Assembly: GCF_900186535.1 (NCBI RefSeq)
Contig: NZ_FYDE01000005.1
Coordinates: 162,895-226,894 of the forward strand
Length of the DNA: 64,000 nt
From: Marasmitruncus massiliensis
GTDB lineage: Bacteria > Bacillota > Clostridia > Oscillospirales > Ruminococcaceae
Reading direction: 5' to 3'
Shown: positions 10,193-17,900 of the stretch, piece by piece
Layout of the letters: each line of letters starts with the position of its first letter
Position numbering within the stretch: position 1 is the first letter of the stretch
Made by a program: the position numbers and the translations under genes
Notes under the pieces: generated by a model
Databases searched by the model: none
What the model was told of the DNA's origin: nothing
What the model saw: only the letters and a program-made list of their open reading frames with translations

Positions 10193-10204
10193 CATGTTAA
10201 CATG
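10193..10204. promoter_or_regulatory. Palindrome in the noc upstream region
   Basis: The perfect 12-base palindrome CATGTTAACATG lies about 35 bases before the noc start. It could be an operator or part of the promoter. No clear -35/-10 pair is seen. Confidence 0.35.
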
Positions 10205-10246
10205 AATTATGCAAAAATTCCAGAACTTTCGGTCGCAATAACCAAC

Positions 10247-10284
10247 AAAATCCGCTGATTTTATCATTAAATCAGCGGATTTTT
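10247..10284 (-). terminator. Terminator overlapping the 3' end of rsmG
   Basis: The stem AAATCCGCTGATTT/AAATCAGCGGATTT is followed by a T run on the minus strand. The first arm encodes the last codons of rsmG, and the stop codon falls at the arm/loop boundary. Confidence 0.85.
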
Positions 10285-10980
10285 TGCGATTTTCGCAGAC
10301 GGTCTCGGATATTTTGTCGTGTTCTGCGATATTTTTTTGATGATGATGATACTTCTCCGGCTCTCGTCAGGCAGCGAAAAGCGTTTGATTTCCTCTACCT
10401 TCCCGCCCAGCAACCCGATTGCTTTTGAAGATTCGGCAAGTTCGGCATCTATATCGCCGCCTTTCATTGCCGCGAACCTCCCCCCTACCCTGACAAACGG
10501 CAGGCAGTATTCGGACAGTTCCCGCAGATGTGCAACTGCGCGCGCGGTTGCGAGATCGAACTGCTCCCGGTAAGCGGGGCTCCTTCCAGCTTCTTCGGCG
10601 CGGAAGTGGATGCATGTATTTTCCTGCCCCAGTGCAGCGGAAAGCGCGTCAAGAAAAACCACACGCTTGTTTAAGCTGTCGAGCAAGGTCAGGTGAATAT
10701 CCGGGCGGGCGATTTTCATCGGGACAGACGGAAAGCCCGCGCCGGTTCCCACGTCTATTACTTTGGCGCCTTGCGGCAGTTCCACGGCGGTCAGCAGCGC
10801 GAGGCTGTCTACAAAATGCTTAATTACAATTTCCTGCGGCTCGGTAATTGCCGTCAGGTTCATTTTTTGGTTCCACTCCACTAATGTCTGAGCATAGCAG
10901 TCGAACTGCTCGAGCTGGACATCCTCCAGCGAAATACCCAGCGCGGACGCGTATTCCTTCAGTTTTGCCCTGACAATCAT
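10267..10980 (-). CDS. rsmG: 16S rRNA (guanine527-N7)-methyltransferase RsmG
   Basis: This enzyme uses S-adenosylmethionine to methylate G527 of 16S rRNA. The 237-residue protein has the GidB fold. The SAM-binding loop is VIDVGTGAGFPSVPMKI. Upstream lie the MNLTAI segment and KHFVDSLAL, and downstream lies the LLDSLNKRVVFL strand. The start ATG overlaps the mnmG stop in an ATGA junction, so translation is coupled. A short basic C-terminal extension (TTKYPRPSAKIAKNPLI) runs into the terminator stem. Confidence 0.96.
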   Translation of the reverse strand: MIVRAKLKEYASALGISLEDVQLEQFDCYAQTLVEWNQKMNLTAITEPQEIVIKHFVDSLALLTAVELPQGAKVIDVGTGAGFPSVPMKIARPDIHLTLLDSLNKRVVFLDALSAALGQENTCIHFRAEEAGRSPAYREQFDLATARAVAHLRELSEYCLPFVRVGGRFAAMKGGDIDAELAESSKAIGLLGGKVEEIKRFSLPDESRRSIIIIKKISQNTTKYPRPSAKIAKNPLI

Positions 10981-12887
10981 GGTCCCACCTCTGTCTTATT
11001 TGATTTTCGCTCGTTCTTATGCTGTTCCAGCCAGATCAACAGCACTGAAACATCTGCCGGACTGACTCCGCTGATGCGGGAAGCCTGCCCGATATTGGTG
11101 GGGCGCAGTCTGGACAGCTTTTCGACCGCCTCCAGACGCAGACCGCCCACACGCGTATAATCCAATCCTTCCGGCAAGCCTTTCCCTTCCAGACGGCGCA
11201 TCTGTTCCACCTGCGCCATCTGTTTTTTAATATAACCCTCGTATTTGATGGTGATTTCTACCTGCTCGCGGACATCAGCAGGAAGCAGCTCCCGGCCGCT
11301 GTCAAACGGCACGAGATCTTCATAGCCGATCTGCGGACGGCGCAGAAGGTCATAAAGCCGGGTACCCGTGGTAACCGGCGCTGTTTCACGTGAAACAAGC
11401 AGCTTGTTCAGCGTTTCGCCCGGTGAGACAGAGGTTTTTTCCAGACGTCTGATTTCTGCGGCAATCTGCCCCTGCTTTTTGCAGAATTTTCCCCAACGTT
11501 CTTCGCTGATCAGCCCGACTTGATGGCCAATCGGCGTCAGACGGGCATCGGCATTATCCTGCCGCAGCAGCAGGCGGTATTCCGAACGCGAAGTCATCAT
11601 ACGGTAGGGGTCGTTGCAGCCCTTGATGACAAGATCATCAATCAGCGTCCCGATATAGGAGCTTGCACGATCCAGGATAACCGGCGATTTTCCCTGCAGC
11701 ATCCGTGCTGCATTAATTCCCGCAATCAAGCCCTGCGCCGCGGCTTCCTCATAACCCGAAGTGCCGTTAAACTGCCCCGCACCATAGAGGCCACCCACCA
11801 TTTTAAATTCCAAGGACGCGTTCAAACTGGTGGGGTCTACCGAATCATATTCGATGGCGTAGGCGTTGCGCATGATTTTGAGATGCTCGAATCCCTCAAT
11901 CGTGCGATACATTTTGATCTGCACTTCCTCCGGCAGCGAAGAGGACATCCCCTGAAGATAAATCTCGTTGGTATCCAGCCCCATCGGTTCAATAAACAAC
12001 TGGTGACGGTTCTTATCATGGAAGCGGACAACCTTATCCTCAATACTCGGGCAGTATCGCGGCCCGACACCCTCAATTTTGCCGCCATAAAGCGGAGAAC
12101 GGTGCAGATTTTCGCGGATAACCTCATGCGTACGCTCATTAGTGTAGGTCATGTAGCAGACCGAACGATTTTGCAAAATAGCAGGATCGGTTTCAAAAGA
12201 AAACGGTACAATCGGGTCATCTCCCTCCTGCACCTCCATTTTGCTGAAATCAATCGACCGTTTATCAACGCGTGCCGGTGTGCCGGTCTTAAACCGGCGC
12301 AGTGGGACTCCAAGCGCGCGCAGGGAATTTGAAAGCTCCCTCGCGGGGTGCATCCCGTCGGGGCCGCTTTCTGCGGTGAATTCCCCTACATAGATTTTAC
12401 CGCGCAAAAAAGTCCCCGTGCAGAGGATTGCCGCCTGAACCGGAAAAACCGCACCAAGATCGGTTACAACCGCCGAAACCTTGCCATCTTCTGTACGAAT
12501 CTCAACAATTTCAGCCTGTTTGATATCCAGCCCGTCCTGATTTTCCACACAGTGCTTCATATAACGGTGGTAGTCCTTGCGGTCGGCCTGCACCCGCAGA
12601 CTGTGAACCGCAGGGCCCTTTCCCCGGTTGAGCATACGGCTCTGCAGAAAAGTGGCATCCGCGGCCTTCCCCATCTCTCCGCCAAGCGCGTCTATTTCAC
12701 GAACAAGATGCCCCTTTGCAGTTCCGCCGATCGACGGATTACAGGGCATATTGCCGATCGCATCCATTGATATGGTAAAAAGAATTGTTTTTGCGCCTAA
12801 ACGCGCGGACGCCAGCGCCGCTTCAATCCCAGCATGTCCGGCACCGATTACCGCGACATCATAGCTGTCCGCAAGATATGTTTGCAT
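10977..12887 (-). CDS. mnmG: tRNA uridine-5-carboxymethylaminomethyl modification enzyme MnmG
   Basis: This FAD-dependent partner of MnmE modifies U34 of certain tRNAs. The 636-residue protein starts at 12887 (MQTYLADSYDVAVIGAGHAG), with AGGGGAG just upstream. A longer frame to 13013 would overlap mnmE and is not needed. The dinucleotide-binding GAGHAGIEAALASARLG, the GNMPCNPSIGGTAKGHLV motif and the C-terminal helical domain that docks on MnmE are all present. A perfect parS site lies inside the coding sequence. It is followed by rsmG with a 4-base overlap. Confidence 0.97.
   Translation of the reverse strand: MQTYLADSYDVAVIGAGHAGIEAALASARLGAKTILFTISMDAIGNMPCNPSIGGTAKGHLVREIDALGGEMGKAADATFLQSRMLNRGKGPAVHSLRVQADRKDYHRYMKHCVENQDGLDIKQAEIVEIRTEDGKVSAVVTDLGAVFPVQAAILCTGTFLRGKIYVGEFTAESGPDGMHPARELSNSLRALGVPLRRFKTGTPARVDKRSIDFSKMEVQEGDDPIVPFSFETDPAILQNRSVCYMTYTNERTHEVIRENLHRSPLYGGKIEGVGPRYCPSIEDKVVRFHDKNRHQLFIEPMGLDTNEIYLQGMSSSLPEEVQIKMYRTIEGFEHLKIMRNAYAIEYDSVDPTSLNASLEFKMVGGLYGAGQFNGTSGYEEAAAQGLIAGINAARMLQGKSPVILDRASSYIGTLIDDLVIKGCNDPYRMMTSRSEYRLLLRQDNADARLTPIGHQVGLISEERWGKFCKKQGQIAAEIRRLEKTSVSPGETLNKLLVSRETAPVTTGTRLYDLLRRPQIGYEDLVPFDSGRELLPADVREQVEITIKYEGYIKKQMAQVEQMRRLEGKGLPEGLDYTRVGGLRLEAVEKLSRLRPTNIGQASRISGVSPADVSVLLIWLEQHKNERKSNKTEVGP
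11382..11397. promoter_or_regulatory. parS site (perfect) inside mnmG
   Basis: This is an exact TGTTTCACGTGAAACA within the 3' half of mnmG. It encodes residues of a variable region between the FAD domain and the C-terminal domain. Confidence 0.95.
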
Positions 12888-12915
12888 ACGAATCTCCCCT
12901 ATTGCCAAGCCAAAA

Positions 12916-12931
12916 TGTTTCACATGAAACA
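12916..12931. promoter_or_regulatory. parS site (one mismatch) between mnmE and mnmG
   Basis: TGTTTCACATGAAACA has one change from the palindrome. It lies in the 70-base gap before mnmG. Confidence 0.85.
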
Positions 12932-12957
12932 TCCGGCAATTTCTCCTACTTGAATTC

Positions 12958-14325
12958 CTATTTTCCCACACAAAATCTCGAGAACACCTGATCGACCACT
13001 TCCTGCGAAGCACGTTTCCCAGTCAGTTCCAGCAGTCTATCAATTGCGTTTTCAATACAAACGCAGACCGCGTCATAAGAGACACCTGAAGCAAGTGCCT
13101 CTCTTGCCTCCCTGATTTCCAAAACCGCATCCAGAGCCCCGGCGCGCTGCCGCTCATTTGCCAGCATCGCGGCGGAGCTGTCAAAAGCTCCGAGGCCAAA
13201 CAGCTCCTGAATTTTCAGCCGAAGTTGTTCAGCACCATTCCCCTCTTTTGCCGAAAGAGACAGCACAACGGAAAACTGTTCCTCCAGTTCGTGAAGGTTA
13301 AGCACCTGCGGCAGGTCATTTTTATTGACGAGCGCGATGGAAGTCATTCCTCTGCAAAAAGAAATTACTTTTCGGTCATCCTCATCGAGAGACTGAGAAC
13401 CGTCGAATACCGCAAGCACCAACTGTGCACGTTCCAGATGTTCCACCGCAAGCTCGACCCCTGCCCGCTCAACCGGGTCATCGGAAGAACGAATCCCTGC
13501 GGTATCCGAAAGATGCAATACGATGTCACCAAGCTGTACAGTATCACTCACCACATCACGGGTTGTCCCTGCAAGGTCCGCGACAATGCTTCTGCGATAA
13601 CCGGACAGCAGATTCATCAAAGTAGACTTTCCCACATTCGGACGCCCCACAATCGCGGTGTCAATTCCTTCACGGATCACTCGTCCCGCGTCGTAAGAAT
13701 CCAGAAGCTGGGAGAGTTCTTCCTCGCAGTTTTGCAAAGCGGAAGCCAGCTCCCCAGCGTCTACCTCCACGATTTCTTCTTCGGGATAATCAATCCATGC
13801 CGCCAGATGCGCCGCCTGTTCCACAAGGCGTCCGCATATACGGTCGACTTTATGGAAGAGCGCACCGTCACGCGCGGTGAGCGCGGCCTTCGCCGACTGC
13901 TTTCCCTGCGCGGAAATCAAATCGGCAACCGCCTCCGCTTGCGTCAGGTCCAGTTTGCCGTTGAGAAAGGCACGCTTGGTAAATTCACCGGCAAGCGCGG
14001 GCCGCGCGCCATTTTCACAGCAAGCACGCAGGATACGCCGGACGAGATAAACGCCGCCGTGCGACGAAATTTCCACAACATTTTCCCCGGTATAACTTCG
14101 GGGGGCACGAAACACTGAGACCACCACTTCGTCAATGTCCCCTTCCGTATCATAAGCGCGACCGTAAGCGCAGGTATAACCCCGCATCTCAGAGATCGCG
14201 TGGTTCTGCGCGGTTTTGATCAGCCTGTCCGCAACCGTGAAAGCATCTTCACCGGATATCCGCACGACACCGATCCCGCCGACACCGAGCGGTGTTGCAA
14301 TCGCGGCAATTGTATTTGTATCCAT
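12958..14325 (-). CDS. mnmE: tRNA modification GTPase MnmE
   Basis: This is the GTPase partner of MnmG in wobble-uridine modification. The 455-residue protein has an N-terminal tetrahydrofolate-binding domain (about 1-120), a helical domain, and an inserted G domain. The G domain carries GRPNVGKSTLMNLL, DTAGIRSS and NKND. The C-terminus ends FCVGK, with the catalytic Cys of the C-x-G-K signature. The ATG at 14325 (MDTNTIAAIATPLGVGG) has GGAGG 6 bases upstream. A TTG four codons earlier overlaps that ribosome binding site. It leads a unit with mnmG and rsmG. Confidence 0.97.
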   Translation of the reverse strand: MDTNTIAAIATPLGVGGIGVVRISGEDAFTVADRLIKTAQNHAISEMRGYTCAYGRAYDTEGDIDEVVVSVFRAPRSYTGENVVEISSHGGVYLVRRILRACCENGARPALAGEFTKRAFLNGKLDLTQAEAVADLISAQGKQSAKAALTARDGALFHKVDRICGRLVEQAAHLAAWIDYPEEEIVEVDAGELASALQNCEEELSQLLDSYDAGRVIREGIDTAIVGRPNVGKSTLMNLLSGYRRSIVADLAGTTRDVVSDTVQLGDIVLHLSDTAGIRSSDDPVERAGVELAVEHLERAQLVLAVFDGSQSLDEDDRKVISFCRGMTSIALVNKNDLPQVLNLHELEEQFSVVLSLSAKEGNGAEQLRLKIQELFGLGAFDSSAAMLANERQRAGALDAVLEIREAREALASGVSYDAVCVCIENAIDRLLELTGKRASQEVVDQVFSRFCVGK

Positions 14326-14370
14326 AGCTTCCTCCAATCACTTCTGGAACAATAGGAATCGCGTTCGTCA

Positions 14371-14406
14371 AAAAGGGGAAGTTTCACGTGAAACCTCCCC
14401 TTTTGT
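14371..14406. terminator. Terminator downstream of khpB with a parS palindrome as its upper stem
   Basis: AAAAGGGGA/TCCCCTTTT forms the lower stem. GTTTCAC/GTGAAAC (14381-14394) forms the upper stem and is also a parS core. T runs occur on both strands. Besides ending the khpB transcript, it probably binds ParB. Confidence 0.8.
14380..14395. promoter_or_regulatory. parS-like site inside the terminator
   Basis: AGTTTCACGTGAAACC keeps the perfect 14-base core of parS with both outer bases changed. Confidence 0.75.
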
Positions 14407-14421
14407 CGTATTCAAACAATC

Positions 14422-15591
14422 TTACAGCTCAATTTTTCCGTACAGCGGAAGATCGTCGCCCTCTTTGCGCACTTCTGTCCGTGCGGGAACCGGCTTCTCT
14501 GCGGGCTGAGGATTTGCCTGAACCGGACGCGGTGTCTGCTCCAGTTCTTTTGCAAAGACGCGGTCAACATTGGTAGGGGTCGGGCGCACAACCTCGCCCG
14601 TTCTCTCCCGGTTAAACGGAGGACGGGAACCATTCCCGTTTCCGCGTCCCACATTATCACGGCGCTGGTTTTCTCCACCCTCACGGCGGTCATTTCTGCG
14701 GAGTGGGCGGTCACCAAACTGTTTTCCGCTCTTTCCTCTGCCGCCGCGGTTTCCCTGCGGACGCAGACGGTCGGGCGTTATGACGACACGGCGATTTGGT
14801 TCCTCTCCGATAGAGGAAGAAGAGACGCCTTCAATTTTAGAAACAGTCGAATGAATGATACGGCGTTCATAAGGGTTCATCGGTTCCAGCGTGGACGGAC
14901 GTCCATAGCGGATTGCAGACGCGGAAAGCTTCTTCGCAAGCTGTTCCAGCGTATGTTCTCGTTTTTCCCGGTAATTTCCGGAATCGATCGTCACACGCAT
15001 GTAGTCGCCTTCCTGACGGTTGGCAACCAAACCCGCAAGATGCTGCAAAGCGTCCAGCGTTTCACCGCGGCGGCCAATAATTACCCCCAGTCCTTCACCG
15101 GAAAGACGAAGAATAATTCCATTTTCTGTAAATGCAACAGAAATTCCAGCTGTAACGCCCATTTCAGCCAGCACATTCCGGACATAATCAGCTGCAGTCT
15201 TTGCCTTGCCATCCACTTCCTCAGCACTTACAAACTTCAACTCAACGGGTTCCGTTTCCTTCTGAGGAGCGCTTGCCTGAATTTTTTCCGGAATCTGTGC
15301 TTCCTGCCTGCCTGACTGTTTTGGCTCCGGCTTCGGCTGAACAGGCTTTGAAGGCCTGTCCGCTTTTCTTTCGCGTTCCTGAACAGAATTTACACGAGTT
15401 TCCTGAATGGCCTGCTCGGGTTCCTCCACATAAACGCGCACTTTGGCGGGCGTATTCCGCAGCCCCAAGAATCCGCGTTTGGGAAGACTGATAATTTCAA
15501 ATTCAACTTCATCTCTTGACATGCCAAGTTCCCGGCACGCAAGTTCAATCGCTTCCTCAACATTCCTCGCTTCTTTAATACTCTCTTTCAT
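14422..15591 (-). CDS. khpB: RNA-binding protein KhpB (Jag), with a long Arg/Gly-rich tail
   Basis: This KH/R3H RNA-binding protein works with KhpA in cell-wall and division control in other Firmicutes. The 389-residue protein has a Jag_N domain (1-55, with KRGFLGL), then a Pro/Gln/Lys-rich linker (about 60-115). A KH domain with GVIIGRRGETLDALQ and an R3H domain (NPYERRIIHS, about 235-275) follow. A C-terminal tail of about 115 residues rich in RG, NRGG and RRN repeats is unusual, because family members are commonly near 200-260 residues. It sits directly after yidC, the usual arrangement. Confidence 0.9.
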   Translation of the reverse strand: MKESIKEARNVEEAIELACRELGMSRDEVEFEIISLPKRGFLGLRNTPAKVRVYVEEPEQAIQETRVNSVQERERKADRPSKPVQPKPEPKQSGRQEAQIPEKIQASAPQKETEPVELKFVSAEEVDGKAKTAADYVRNVLAEMGVTAGISVAFTENGIILRLSGEGLGVIIGRRGETLDALQHLAGLVANRQEGDYMRVTIDSGNYREKREHTLEQLAKKLSASAIRYGRPSTLEPMNPYERRIIHSTVSKIEGVSSSSIGEEPNRRVVITPDRLRPQGNRGGRGKSGKQFGDRPLRRNDRREGGENQRRDNVGRGNGNGSRPPFNRERTGEVVRPTPTNVDRVFAKELEQTPRPVQANPQPAEKPVPARTEVRKEGDDLPLYGKIEL

Positions 15592-15603
15592 AGTGCCCTC
15601 CTG

Positions 15604-16671
15604 TCACTTCAAATCTTCATCCGTGACTTCTTTGTATTCTTCGCCGTATTTCTCCGCGTCACGTTTTCTCGCTGCCGCAAGTTTCTGGCGATTCAGTTCC
15701 TTCAGGGACACTGTATCGTCGTCCGGAAGCCCCTGCTCCCGAAGTTTTTTCTTCGCTTCTATCCGTTTTTGACGTTCTGTTTCTTTTCTTTCCTCGTATT
15801 CCTTTTTCGCCTGCTCAGCAAGTTTTGCGGGGTTCATATACTTATTCAGCAAATAGGTCTGCACTGCCATCAGCAGGTTGGAAATAATCCAGTAGATGCC
15901 CACGCCGGCCGGCAAAATAAACGCAAACCAGGTCGACATAACCGGCATCATCAGCATCATACTTTTGGACATGCCGGCCATCTGCGGATTATCCCCGGCG
16001 GTCGCGGCAGTCTGCTTCATGGTGAAGAACGATACCAACAGCGAAGTAACGCCGGAGAGTACCGGCACCAGAATCAGCATGTTAAACGCAAGCGTTGGGG
16101 TCTGGGTGAGGTCGATACCCAAGAAATGCAGATTCAGAGTGGAAATTGCGTCCATGAAGCCCGGAAGAGAGGCAAATGCATCCGGGTTTTGCTGAGCCGC
16201 GCCGATAATTTTCAGCTGAGAGGAATAGTCCTTCGTAAGGTTGGCCACTTCCACATTTAAAAGAGGAGCGGCAATCGTGGCTGCCTGGGAAATCAGATCA
16301 GAACCCAAGCGCAGAATATGAGTCATGGGTTTATAAATGACATCGATTAAACCAAAGAGGATCGGAAATTGAATCACCATAGGCAGGCATCCCGACATCG
16401 GGTTATAGCCTTCCTCCTGGTACAGCTTCATCAGCTCTTCATTCATCTTTTCCTTATTATTGGCATATTTCTTCTGGATTTCTTCCATGCGGGGCTTAAA
16501 AATCTGCATTTTCACCATGGATTTTTGCTGCTTAATCGAAAACGGCACCAAAATTCCTCTCGTAATAATGGTGAACAGAATCAACGAAACACCATAGATG
16601 GGAATGACTTTATAACAAAGCCACATTACCCAGCCGAGCGGATAACCCAATATCATATACAACCATTGCAT
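15604..16671 (-). CDS. yidC: Membrane protein insertase YidC (SpoIIIJ/OxaA type)
   Basis: This insertase places membrane proteins together with SecYEG or alone. The 355-residue protein has a first membrane segment near the N-terminus and a long cytoplasmic coiled loop (about 45-85, with KPRMEEIQKKYANNKEK). The conserved membrane core follows, with GCLPMVIQFPILFGLIDVIY and a YWIISNLLMAVQTYLLNK segment. The C-terminal tail is highly charged. No lipobox is visible. The conserved positively charged residue of the first core helix (TRGILVPFSIKQQ) is present. It lies 12 bases before khpB and 16 after yidD. Confidence 0.95.
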   Translation of the reverse strand: MQWLYMILGYPLGWVMWLCYKVIPIYGVSLILFTIITRGILVPFSIKQQKSMVKMQIFKPRMEEIQKKYANNKEKMNEELMKLYQEEGYNPMSGCLPMVIQFPILFGLIDVIYKPMTHILRLGSDLISQAATIAAPLLNVEVANLTKDYSSQLKIIGAAQQNPDAFASLPGFMDAISTLNLHFLGIDLTQTPTLAFNMLILVPVLSGVTSLLVSFFTMKQTAATAGDNPQMAGMSKSMMLMMPVMSTWFAFILPAGVGIYWIISNLLMAVQTYLLNKYMNPAKLAEQAKKEYEERKETERQKRIEAKKKLREQGLPDDDTVSLKELNRQKLAAARKRDAEKYGEEYKEVTDEDLK

Positions 16672-16687
16672 CTATTCTTATTTCCTC

Positions 16688-16927
16688 TCATTTCAATTTT
16701 CGAAACGTAAACTTGTCCGGAACGGGATCCAGCCCGCCCGGATGAAACGGATGGCATTTCAGGATGCGTCTCAGCGCCAGCCATCCGCCGCGAAGCGCGC
16801 CAAATCGCTGGATAGCGGTGTAGGCATAAACCGAACAGGTGGGGTAAAACCGGCAGGTAGGACGACCCTTCAGCGGAGAAAGCCGTTTTTGATAGAACCG
16901 GATGAAAAAAAGCAGCAAATCTTTCAT
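16688..16927 (-). CDS. yidD: Membrane protein insertion efficiency factor YidD
   Basis: This is a 79-residue protein with the YidD signature: [14 protein letters not shown], the three-Cys-type [15 protein letters not shown] and [12 protein letters not shown]. It is thought to aid membrane protein insertion next to YidC. Its start ATG overlaps the rnpA stop in an ATGA junction. Confidence 0.95.
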   Translation of the reverse strand: MKDLLLFFIRFYQKRLSPLKGRPTCRFYPTCSVYAYTAIQRFGALRGGWLALRRILKCHPFHPGGLDPVPDKFTFRKLK

Positions 16928-17259
16928 GATTCAGGAAACAGCCGCAGGATGGCTTGGCGCATCGCTTTCATAATATCTCCCGTTTTGCAGAAAACAGTCC
17001 TGGAACGCGCGACAAAAACGAAATCCCATCCGACGGGAAATTCCGGTTCAAGTAACCGATAAGCTTCGCGGATAATGCGGCGCGCGCGGTTGCGCTGCAC
17101 CGCCTTTCCAATCTTTTTGGTAGCGGTCAGTCCAATGCGGTTGATGCCTTTGTGGTTTTTGATAGCGTAGACCACGACTACGGGAGTAGTAAAGGCACGG
17201 CCCCGATAGTAGGCTCTGCGGAATTCTTTGTTCAGCGTCAGTGTTGTGGTATGAAACAT
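16924..17259 (-). CDS. rnpA: Ribonuclease P protein component
   Basis: This is the protein subunit of RNase P, which matures tRNA 5' ends together with the rnpB RNA. The 111-residue protein begins at 17259, with GGAGGGC upstream. It carries the [20 protein letters not shown] signature, the Arg/Lys-rich RNR motif that binds RNA. The open frame upstream of this start overlaps no known domain and is rejected. It lies between rpmH and yidD, as in most bacteria. Confidence 0.96.
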   Translation of the reverse strand: MFHTTTLTLNKEFRRAYYRGRAFTTPVVVVYAIKNHKGINRIGLTATKKIGKAVQRNRARRIIREAYRLLEPEFPVGWDFVFVARSRTVFCKTGDIMKAMRQAILRLFPES

Positions 17260-17415
17260 GTTTTGCCCTCCGGACAGCGGCGCTCCTAGATTAAAAATAA
17301 AGACCACAAGCATAGCTGTGGTCGAATATTTTCTGCCAGCGCCCGCGGCAGCCAAAAATTCCTGACTTGATCGGTATTTTACGCAAAAACGGAACAAAAC
17401 AGGAATTCTGCGCTC

Positions 17416-17550
17416 TTAGTGAGTCAGTTTTGCTCTCCCTTTGGATCTTCTGCGGGCAAGCACTTTACGACCATTCTTTGTGGCCATTCTTTTACGAAAA
17501 CCGTGCTCCTTTTTTCTCTGGAGCTTCTTGGGCTGATAGGTTCTAAGCAT
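17416..17550 (-). CDS. rpmH: 50S ribosomal protein L34
   Basis: This is a 44-residue, strongly basic ribosomal protein. It starts [20 protein letters not shown], continues [19 protein letters not shown] and ends KLTH. The start is preceded by GAGGAGGG. It begins the leftward rpmH-rnpA-yidD-yidC-khpB unit next to dnaA. Confidence 0.98.
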   Translation of the reverse strand: MLRTYQPKKLQRKKEHGFRKRMATKNGRKVLARRRSKGRAKLTH

Positions 17551-17733
17551 CTTTAACCCTCCTCTCATCGTTGCATCAACACCTCCGGCAGGAGGGTGAA
17601 ATGAACATCAATCATCAAAGCATACTTTCATACCTTGCAGAGTAGCATTATACCCCAGAAACAAGGGTTTTGTCAAGCCTTTTCAGCCGTTGTTCCCAAT
17701 CGGCACGGGTTTTACACAGCCTGCCAACCCCTT

Positions 17734-17762
17734 TATACATATTAATATATATATAATGTCAA
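17734..17762 (-). promoter_or_regulatory. Promoter of the rpmH operon
   Basis: On the minus strand, TTGACA (17757-17762) is followed by 17 bases and TGTATA (17734-17739), within a very AT-rich stretch. Confidence 0.7.
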
Positions 17763-17773
17763 CGGTTGAATAC

Positions 17774-17802
17774 TTGAAACAACCGCGCCGGTGTGTTACA
17801 AT
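17774..17802 (+). promoter_or_regulatory. Promoter of dnaA
   Basis: TTGAAA (17774-17779), 17 bases, TACAAT (17797-17802). Transcription would start near 17809, about 90 bases before the dnaA ATG. A DnaA box at 17830 lies in the leader and could allow autoregulation. Confidence 0.72.
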
Positions 17803-17900
17803 GTATAAGTTATAAAATAGTTAAAAGTGTGTGTAAAACTTTTTTCTGCACAGAATTTCTCTCTGATTTCCACATGTTATTCACTAAAGGAGCTGCTTTT

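Larger units (their letters stand above)
17551..17900. other. rpmH-dnaA intergenic region (upstream part of oriC)
   Basis: No gene is seen here. Divergent promoters for rpmH and dnaA lie here with three DnaA-box-like nonamers: TTTTACACA at 17710-17718, its complement at 17830-17838, and TTATTCACT at 17878-17886. There is also an AT-rich run around 17730-17757. The layout matches the upstream box cluster of the split B. subtilis origin. Confidence 0.65.
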
